Shown here: one piece after another, positions 56,272 through 64,000 of the stretch | How the letters are laid out: the number at the start of each line of letters is the position of its first letter | Position numbering within the stretch: position 1 is the stretch's first letter | From: Pleurostoma richardsiae | Lineage: Eukaryota > Ascomycota > Sordariomycetes > Calosphaeriales > Pleurostomataceae | Direction of reading: 5' to 3' | Assembly: GCA_030052745.1 (NCBI GenBank) | Contig: JANBVO010000020.1 | Coordinates: 434,001 to 498,000, forward strand | DNA: 64,000 bases | Made by a program: the position numbers and the translations under genes | The notes under the pieces: generated by a model | What the model was told of the DNA's origin: nothing | Databases searched by the model: none | The model's input: the letters and a program-made list of their open reading frames with translations, nothing else

Positions 56272-57693
56272 ATGGCTATGGACTTGGACCGTTTGTCGGA
56301 ATCAGACCAGACATATGTCGGCTGTGACGACGCCGGAGATGTGGGGACTGATCCCGACGTCGAATTTCCAGATGGAGGAGCGCAAGCATGGCTGGCTATC
56401 CTTGGAGGTACGGCCAGCATGTTTTGTACGATGGGATTCCTCAACGCGTTTGGGTAAGTTGCAGAAATCCCTTCACCCCTTCATACTGCTTCTCGCGGCT
56501 AATAACCGGTTGTTGTTACTGGTCATAGCATATTCCAAGACTATTACTCCCAGAACCAACTCAAGTCATATTCACAGTCCACAATCGCATGGCTCGGTTC
56601 AGTACAAATATTCTTCGAATTTGCATGCGGCATTGTCAGCGGTCCTCTCTTCGATCGATACGGTACCATTGTACGCACCTCTTCAGTCCTTCGTACTAAG
56701 AAGCCTAGACCTCCATGCTAACGCCATAGTCTTTAAAAGGCATTCATACCCGCATCAGTCACTTATGTCGTCTCTATAATGCTCACCAGCTTGTGCAGGG
56801 AGTTCTGGCAGTTCTTTCTCGCCCAGACATTGCTGGGCGGCATAAGCATCGGATTCATTTTCACGCCGGGCGTCGCCATAGTTGGGCATTACTTCCAAAA
56901 GAAGCGGGCTTTTGCCATGGGAGTTGTCGTATCCGGCTCTTCCATCGGTGGCCTCGTATTCCCCATTGTCTTGAATCGCCTTCTCTACAATAATCATCTC
57001 AGCTTCGGTTGGTCTGTCCGCATCTGCGGCTTCATTATCATGGTGGGCCTTGCCTTCGCAGCCCTTGTCCTCAAGCCACGCTTTCCTCCCCAGAAGCGTA
57101 ACTTCGACAAATCCATCTTGAGAAGCCAATTATACATCCTGACTGTTATCGGAGTATGGCTCATCAACTGGGGAATGTATGTCCCCTTCTTCTACCTACC
57201 GTCGTACGCCATAAAGCAGGGCATGAGCCCAAGCCTTGCACCCTACATGGTCGCCATCCTGAACGGCGCTTCCCTGTTCGGACGGATCTTAACAGGGATG
57301 GTCGCAGATGAATTTGGTCGCTACGATGTCTTGGCTGCCGTGGCCGTCTTCTCTTCCGTGCTGCTTTTTTGTTGGCAGGCCATCAGCTCAAATGCGGGGA
57401 TTATCGTCTTCTCTGTTGTCGCCGGCTTCTTCATGGGGGCACTTGTGTCCCTGTATCCGTCTTGCATTGTACAGATCATTCCAGACCCAAAGAACTCCGG
57501 CGTGGTCCTAGGAATATCGTCTACAATCTGGGCGTTTGCTTGTTTGACGGGCACACCTGTTGCTGGCGCGATATTGTCAGCGCACAGTTTCGCACAAGTT
57601 GGAGATTTTGCTGGCGCTGTTGTCCTTGCAGGTGGAGCAATCGTGGCAGCTGCGAGAATTGTTGCTCAGCCCAAGCTTTCACGCCGTTTTTGA
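56272..57693 (+). CDS. MFS transporter, monocarboxylate-porter-like
   Basis: Three exons: 56272-56453, 56529-56670 and 56740-57693, with introns of 75 and 69 bp. Phases close to 425 residues. It is a membrane carrier with about 12 helices of the fungal MCT/Mch group. Typical blocks are FPDGGAQAWLAILGG (the family DGG-xxW start), NAFGIFQDYYSQNQL, ACGIVSGPLFDRYG, QKKRAFAMGVVVSGSSIGGL, NFDKSILRSQLY and GTPVAGAIL. Substrates of such proteins include short-chain monocarboxylates, but many fungal members are uncharacterised. A second ATG two codons downstream (56278) could also serve. Divergence from the 733-residue Zn2Cys6 factor suggests that factor controls it. Confidence 0.9.
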
Positions 57694-58442
57694 ACAGTGA
57701 ATGGTATCGCATGAGGTCCAGATGTCGGCTTCGACAAGAGGGGAGAAGATACATATTGGGAGTTCAACATTTTATAACACTTGTACATTCAATTGTTGTG
57801 TCAGGTTCTGAGATATCCGTTTCGGACATTTAATTACAACATCTCCATCGGCGTCGCGGCACTTTCACCTCAGTCTCCAGCCAGCCTGTGTCACCTTATA
57901 GCTACCCAGAAAACTTTGTGCATGTTGAAGTCCGAGTGCCAACGTCTATACTCAAACTCCGGCATCGCGTTCCATGCGTCCTAGTCCCAACGAGAGCACA
58001 TCTCCCGCTCCAAAGTGCGTTCAATTCCGGAGGCGAGGAATACTGATATTACAAATCCAGAAATCATACTCGCGGTTCCTTTGATAAACTGAGCAGGGTT
58101 GAGCAACGTCTTGGACACCGATGAAACGTCCGGACTGACACTCCGGATCTATATGGGATGTGCTTACGGATCGGTGGAACCCGCCGAGCATCTTAAGCCT
58201 GTCTAAGTTTAGCCTCACGGCCCGGGCCCGGACGGTTCGTCCGAAGGGTCAGTGCAGCCTCCGGATTTATAATCCACATCTGGTTGATAAATAGGGAATT
58301 GCAACATGTCTCGCAGATATCGAACTACAGCCGGTATCAAGTACCTACAGCTTAGCAGACTCATATCTCAACAAGTCGCTCTAGCCATCGCGACCCATTC
58401 GACACCCCATCGGAGCTGGGTGAGCACCACATCACACCCTCC
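57694..58442. other. Intergenic, no gene seen
   Basis: About 0.75 kb between the MFS gene and the epimerase-like gene. An AT box (ggatttataatcc, itself palindromic) near 58261-58273 and gataaatag near 58286 may belong to the promoter of the latter. Confidence 0.4.
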
Positions 58443-59486
58443 ATGGCACTAAAGACCGTGTTAGTCACTGGCGCAAACGGCTACATCGGCAATGCTGTAG
58501 CCCGCTCTTTCGTCCGCGCCGGCTGGGTGACCTACGGCCTCATCCGCTCCCAGGGCGCGGCCACCCAACTCGCAGTGGAGGAGATCGTGCCCGTGGTCGG
58601 CAGCATCGACGACGTGGAGTCACATGAAACCATCAAGAAGAGCCTCCCGCCGACCCTGGACGCTATAGTGTCCACCACCGAGGATATCATGGATTACATC
58701 CCGCACTACACAAAGACTATCGAGCTCCTGCGCACGCTCGGCGCGGCAAGCAGCGCCAACGGCGTCCGGCCCCTGGTCATCTTCACCTCTGGATGTAAGG
58801 ACTACGGTATGGGTCCCCATTACGACGGAGCCGCCGGACTAGCTCCCCACACCGAAGAGTCGGAGTTGAAGCCCCCGGCGGCCCTCGCTCCGCGGACGAC
58901 CTATGCACAGAAGATATTCGATCATAAGGACGTGTTCGCCCCGGTCCTGGTGCGCCCGATCAACGTGTACGGCCGGGCCTCGAGCTTTTACCAGTTCTTC
59001 TTCACTGTCGCGGAGGGTGTGAGCGCCGCACGGAAGTTGCTGCCCGTTCCAGTGCCGGCAAACTCGGTGTGTCAGGCAATGCACGTTGATGACTGCGGTG
59101 ACGCGTACGTGGCTCTCGCCTCCCACCCGGATCGAGTCGAGGTCGAGGGACAGGTGTTCAACATCTCCGCCAGGAGGTACGAGACGGTGGACGAGATCGT
59201 GAAGGCGCTCGTCGCCGAGTACCACTTGCCGGGGTTGAAATATGTCGAGCCGAATGCTCTGGCGCCGGGGGAGAACCCCTGGCCATCCATGCTCATCGAC
59301 TTCCCGCAGTGGACGGGATCTGAGAAAATCAGGAGGGTGACGGGCTGGAGTGACCATAGACCTCTGTTCTCGGAGGCACTGCATGTATATAGGATAGCGT
59401 ACGAAGGGGCTCTCACGATGAAGCATGGGAACATTGAGAGAATCCGCATGCTGGGCAAATTCTTGTGGTCATCCCAAGAGAAGTAG
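58443..59486 (+). CDS. NAD(P)-dependent epimerase/dehydratase-like (extended SDR)
   Basis: A single-exon frame of 347 residues. The N-terminal Rossmann motif is VLVTGANGYIGNAV (about residues 6-19), followed by DAIVSTTEDIMDY and VIFTSGCKDYGMGPHY. The part corresponding to the catalytic Tyr/Lys reads TTYAQKIFDH, with Lys three rather than four residues after Tyr, so classical YxxxK is not obvious. LVRPINVYGRASSFYQFFF and MHVDDCGDAYVALA follow, as in nucleoside-sugar epimerase/atypical extended SDRs. It probably reduces or isomerises a small metabolite using NAD(P)H in the cytosol; substrate is unknown. Single-exon structure and high GC match the neighbours. Confidence 0.85.
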   Translation: MALKTVLVTGANGYIGNAVARSFVRAGWVTYGLIRSQGAATQLAVEEIVPVVGSIDDVESHETIKKSLPPTLDAIVSTTEDIMDYIPHYTKTIELLRTLGAASSANGVRPLVIFTSGCKDYGMGPHYDGAAGLAPHTEESELKPPAALAPRTTYAQKIFDHKDVFAPVLVRPINVYGRASSFYQFFFTVAEGVSAARKLLPVPVPANSVCQAMHVDDCGDAYVALASHPDRVEVEGQVFNISARRYETVDEIVKALVAEYHLPGLKYVEPNALAPGENPWPSMLIDFPQWTGSEKIRRVTGWSDHRPLFSEALHVYRIAYEGALTMKHGNIERIRMLGKFLWSSQEK

Positions 59487-59636
59487 GGGGCCCGGGTAGT
59501 CACCGAAGCGAAAGCGTTTCAGGCCAGTCTAGATTCAGTGTCTCGTGTCTGAGACCAAGTAGCCAATGCGCCTTTCGTGAATCATGACTTCTTTAGACGC
59601 AACTCTATTTTGTAACCCTCGCTATCGCCTCAACGT

Positions 59637-62600
59637 TCAATTCTGAGGGATGATAGACACTGGCTGCGGTGCAACAAAGTTGTACGGAACCACGACTCGT
59701 CCACGCATTTCCCGCTTGAGACGGGAGGTCCTGACCACGAAGTCCAATGTTGACTCAGCATATGCTCTTCCGTAGCATCCTTTCGCACCAGAGAACAAAT
59801 AAGGAACGGCGACGATACCGCTCCACGGTGCTATGGCAATCTCCACTGCGTCAGCCGCCTCGCTCGGCAGCGCCTTCATCTCCATGTGTCGAGTCACAAG
59901 CAGCCAGTTCACGATTTCTGGGAAGCGCTCCGCGGTCTCGAGGGCGTTGTGGAACTGACCATCCTCGTCACAATATGAGATCTGTGCGCCAGCGCGAACC
60001 AGGAAACGAATCGCCTCAAGTCGACCGAAGCTACAGGCTAACATGAGGGACGATCCATCTCCGTCATCAGAATTTCTGTCAATGTCGGCGCCGGCTTGCA
60101 CGAGGATCTCCATGTCGTGGATCTTGTTGCGGCACGACGCGGCGTTGAGGGCTCGAGCACATATCTGAGGACCCTCGGCGAGCATTCTATCCGGAATCCT
60201 CTTTGATAAGACACGGAGGAACCTGGGAAGAATGAGCTTCGAGTTCCCGCGTTCCACAATCTCGAGGAGAGTGTCAACGGCATCGTCGTCATCTTCCACA
60301 AGCTTGCAGACGTCGTAGTTCCCGGACAGGATGAAGGCAGTGAACTCCAGTTTAGAAAGCGCGTCATGCACAGGATTGTAACCAAGACAATCCTGCTTAA
60401 AGGGGTCCAAGCCGACCTCTTCTACTAGATATCTAAACAGAGCCGGGTTTCCGCCCTTGTCGGCAGAATGGTTGAGTATCGACATTCGATCAACATCCAG
60501 GACCTGAGCATCGGCACCGTGCTGAATCAACATCCTCGAGATCTCAAGAGAGCCCTGAGATGCGGCCCGCATTAACGGGGTGTAACCATCCCGGTCACGC
60601 AGATCGACCGAACATTTATGCTCGAGAAGCAGCTTAACACCTGGCACGAAGCCCCCCTTGGCAGCCACGTGCAATGGCATAGCCCATGCGTCGTCCAGAG
60701 CATCAACGTCCGCGAAGTGGGCGAGCAGTATCCTCGCCGAACCGATGTCCTTCTCGACCATAGACATATGCAGGGCTGTGGGGCCGTTGAAAAACCTGGC
60801 GCTGTCTCCAGGACCGTGGACGTGACGGTTCACCAGCCACCGAGTCACCATTCGCTGGTCAGACAGAAGTTTTACTGCCGGGTCTGCTCTTCCGTGCTCG
60901 CCGCCTTGGAAAGGGAGGTCAACCTCATCCGTCGGAAAGAGCCAGTCCCTATATGTGATTAGCCAACGGAGGGCTACTGGAGCTTCATTACTAGCCAAGA
61001 ACGTACCTATAGATGTCGATATGGCTTTCAACATGTCCTAGCAACGTCCGGAGGCCCTCGGGGTTTCTTTCCATGGCGGCAACATGAGTAGGGAGCAAAT
61101 CTGCGTTAAACCAGTTGAATCCAACAGTTAAAGTCGTATCAAGGATGTGCCGTAGACATCCCACGGTCTTCGGGCAAACGGATGCCTCAAGGACGACGTT
61201 GTATCCCTTAGGATTATGCATCTTGCAACGCCCTGTGAATTTTCTTGCGCCCCTGGCCAAGAAGAAATCCGTCATCGTCAGGTTTCCATTCCGGGCGCTC
61301 CAAAGCAAAGCAGTGCATCCAAAGCACCCAGGCAGCTCAATGTCGACAGGACATCCCTGCGCCAAGACGGCCTCGCACAGTGTCTGATCGTTCCGCTGAA
61401 GGGCAATCTCCAGCGCCTTTCCCAACAGCCTTTTCTCTTTACTACTGCGCACTGCTTCCCGAGGATCCCTAGTACAACCGTCCGCTGGTGCAAGCCCGGC
61501 AGCAACACGGATGAGCAGCGATGCGGATTGGACTGCGTTCGAGGCCAGAGCAGTAATTGCCGGTGTGGACCCTTGCTCGTCCTCGCAGATCATGTCGCAC
61601 CCGAGCTCCAAGAGTGCCCTGACGCAGTCCAGATGATTTCTGTACGCGGCACGGTGGAGCGGGGTCCGCTGGTTCCAATCTCTTGCGTTGATGTCCGCAC
61701 CTCTAGATGCTAGAAACCTGATGCCCTCGACAGAGCCTCCGAACGCTGCAAAATGCAAGGGTGTCCACATCTCCTCGGGAGATGAAATATCGCCAACTGA
61801 GGTAAGGGTGCAGTTCAGAAAGAACTCAATGGTTTCGATTTGAGAGTTCAGTGCCGCTAGATGAATCCCGCCGCAGCCTGCAAACCTCACTTTCCGCCCC
61901 TGAAGAGCACCCCTGCTCAAGAAGATGGAATCTGTTCTCTTCCAGTTATAACCAGGTCGGGCGACTCTCTGTATTGCTCGGAGAACACCGCTGTACCCCC
62001 TCAAGGCGGCTGCGAGCATGGCATCTATTCCGTCTCTAGCAGGCGCTTCGAAATCTGCACCACGGTTTATAAGCGTAATGGCACACGATGCCTGGCCTCT
62101 CATCAAGGCCAGTACTACCATCGGTGTTCCTTCTGCAGCCACGCTATTAGGGTCGGCGCCTGCATCAAGCAGCACTTCAACTTTTCTGGCTCGTTCGATC
62201 AGTACGCGAGGGCCATCAGGCTCAGAACAGAGAACCTGTAGTGCTGTGCGTCCGTAGCCAGCAGACTTATCCAGCTGCGAGCGGTCCGCAAATCGGACAA
62301 TCCTCTCGAAGGATGACACGTCAATAGGTCCCGGCAAGCAGGCGTCGAACAAGGCCGACCTTCCACGGTACTGCTTGTGGACCGAGAATCCCTTCTCGAG
62401 CATCAAGTCGCACAGATCGCGCTTAACTAGCTGCATTGCCCATAGGAAAGTGTGAACCACATTGTCATGTTCTCTGATGGCGGTAAAATACTCAGTAGCC
62501 TCGACGGCCAGAACGAACATTTCGTGGGACCAGGGAGCAAGAACGCCATCAGTCCACATGGCATTGAAAAGTGGGAGGCAACCTGATCCCTTCTTCTGCT

Positions 62601-64000
62601 CTTCGTGTACCTTGAACGCGCCAGATTCAAAGAATGCCTCTACAGCGGCAAGAAGTGGTCCTTTGAGTATCGGCCAGAGGTTGACCCGGAGACCGTCTGG
62701 TGAACAAGTCAGCTCCGTACAAGTCTATATGGCGCAAGCATAGGGAATGATAAGTCAGCCTAGTCCAGACCGAGAAATACTAACAGTAGCAAAGGACATC
62801 GTCACAGAAGCGTTCCCACAAGGTACGCCCGCCGCCATCTTTCGAACGGACGACGCCAGGGGTTAGAAGCTCAATGATGACCCCCTTATCGGGGCTTCCC
62901 CAGAATGACGGATGGCCTGATCTATCGAGGACGCTTTTGTCATCTGTGTCCGTCTTGAAATTGAAGAATATCGTTTCTGCCGGCGTCTTGCCGTCTCTTC
63001 GAGGACCAACCAGTGCGCTGCCACATATTCCCTTGAGCAGTTGGATAAAGGCTTTGGTGGCGGAGAAATTCAGGAAATGGAATGCATTGGATCCATCATC
63101 AGCGACCGCCTCAAAATCGACGCATGTAAACTTTGCTAGGCCGTCAACGAGCTTGGGTAGCCCCCACTCCGCTGCCAGATGGATAAGAGGAATATCACTT
63201 CTGAAGTATGCGGGATCGTCCCTACAAATATCCAAGAGGAAGCATGCAGCTTTCGCTTTGCGCCTGAATTTTTCTTCGGTAGAGAAAATGCGGCTGACGA
63301 GTTCATGGATATATGCAAAAGCTTCGGCAAGGGGCGTGCGTCCATTATTTGCGGCCCGCGTGAGTGAACCATCTTTGTCCGGACTGTCATGCATATGTAT
63401 TAGTTGATGTCTGCTTGCGCGCAGTAACAAACACACACACTTACTCTAACTTCTCCAGAGCCGCGAGAATATTTATGTCGTCATTGGCCGCTGCGTAGTG
63501 CCATATGCTTCTCCCGTCCTCATCCACCACGTTGAGATCGGCACCATTGCTCACCAGGATTTTCAGAACCTCTGGCGTCTCTGCCAGGAGAAGAGGGCTC
63601 CTCCCCTTGGAATCTCTCTTATTTGGATTAGATCCATGTCGCATAAGAAGCTCAATGACCGTCAGATCTCCCGCTTCAACGGCACAGTGCAAGGCAGTCT
63701 GCCCCGCCGATTCATCCGCTTCATTGGCGGCTTCCAAAGACATGTTGGGAACCCATCTTGGGTCTTGTAGCAGACGAGATATTCCGGGGCACCACGAGTC
63801 TCGAATTGCTCCCCGAGCAAAAGCCGCGAAAGTTCCATCGTCGCAGTTAACCTTTCGCTTCTGGTCCACATTTGCGCAGGGTGCACCCACTTCTGTTGCA
63901 ATATCCCACGCTGTCTTAAAAAGATCAGATTGCTCGGGGATTTCTTGGGTGTCGCCAAGCTGGAATTCCCTGTGAGGCACAAGCATTGACTTCACCGCAA
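59637..64000 (-). CDS. Large ankyrin-repeat protein, 5' end outside window
   Basis: Four exons are visible: 64000-63445 (open to the window edge), 63383-62785, 62696-61007 and 60948-59637, with introns of 61, 88 and 58 bp. Phases close across all three junctions and give over 1,380 residues. Many ankyrin repeats are recognisable: GQTALHCAVEAGDLTVIELL, GRSPLLLAETPEVLKILVSN, WTPLHFAAFGGSVEGIRFLA, NQRTPLHRAAYRNHLDCVRA, GYTPLMRAASQGSLEISRML and others. They are separated by degenerate ones. No other domain is seen in the window; an N-terminal module (for example a protein kinase, NACHT or HET-like domain) could lie beyond 64000. Ankyrin arrays mediate protein binding. An ATG at 63986 could also be the true start. 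The intron 2 acceptor (62697) was chosen because the nearer-looking tag at 62725 would break the frame. Confidence 0.85.

Noticed and set aside
62697-62784. Frame change in the ankyrin gene suggesting a pseudogene
   Set aside because: Using the acceptor at 62697, with a ctgac branch site just upstream, all phases close.

Overview
The window is nuclear DNA of a filamentous ascomycete (Pezizomycotina). The evidence is: spliceosomal introns of 45-126 bp with GTRNGT-type donors and CTRAC-like branch sites, four to six Zn2Cys6 transcription factors, RTA1, tannase, laccase and sugar-porter families, and gene-poor stretches carrying decayed genes. I cannot name the species. I saw no rRNA, tRNA, CRISPR array, intact transposon or virus-like element.

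Layout. 0.6-7.0 kb: three secreted-protein genes in a row on the + strand; two share a cysteine module and one carries a PGGP repeat. 7.3-17.6 kb: tannase/feruloyl esterase, RTA1-like membrane protein, a Zn2Cys6 regulator and a secreted FAD-linked oxidase. 17.8 kb: a decayed copy of the start of the RTA1 gene. 19.6-21.1 kb: an SH3-domain protein. 21.8-27 kb: a degenerate short-chain dehydrogenase, a tiny secreted peptide and a Zn2Cys6 regulator whose zinc cluster looks broken. 28.5-30.5 kb: an intact amino-acid permease with two GC-AG introns and a 10-nt exon. 32-37 kb: four broken genes (DEDDh exonuclease-like, allantoate-type MFS permease, amidohydrolase, regulator fragment). 37-40.6 kb: gene-poor.

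40.6-57.7 kb is a dense catabolic block: laccase, guanine deaminase, a XanA-like 2-oxoglutarate dioxygenase divergent from it, a sugar-porter MFS, a DUF1479 protein interrupted by a stop codon, two Zn2Cys6 regulators and a monocarboxylate-type MFS. Guanine deaminase makes xanthine, and XanA-type enzymes turn xanthine into urate, so this pair reads as a compact purine-to-urate module. GATA-type sites lie in both divergent promoters. 58.4-59.5 kb is an NAD-dependent epimerase-like gene. From 59.6 kb to the right edge a large four-exon ankyrin-repeat gene runs on the minus strand and leaves the window at its 5' end.

Gene models were built by hand from reading frames and splice signals. Where all exon phases close and family motifs join across introns I give higher confidence. 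Functions are inferred from remembered family motifs, without database searches.
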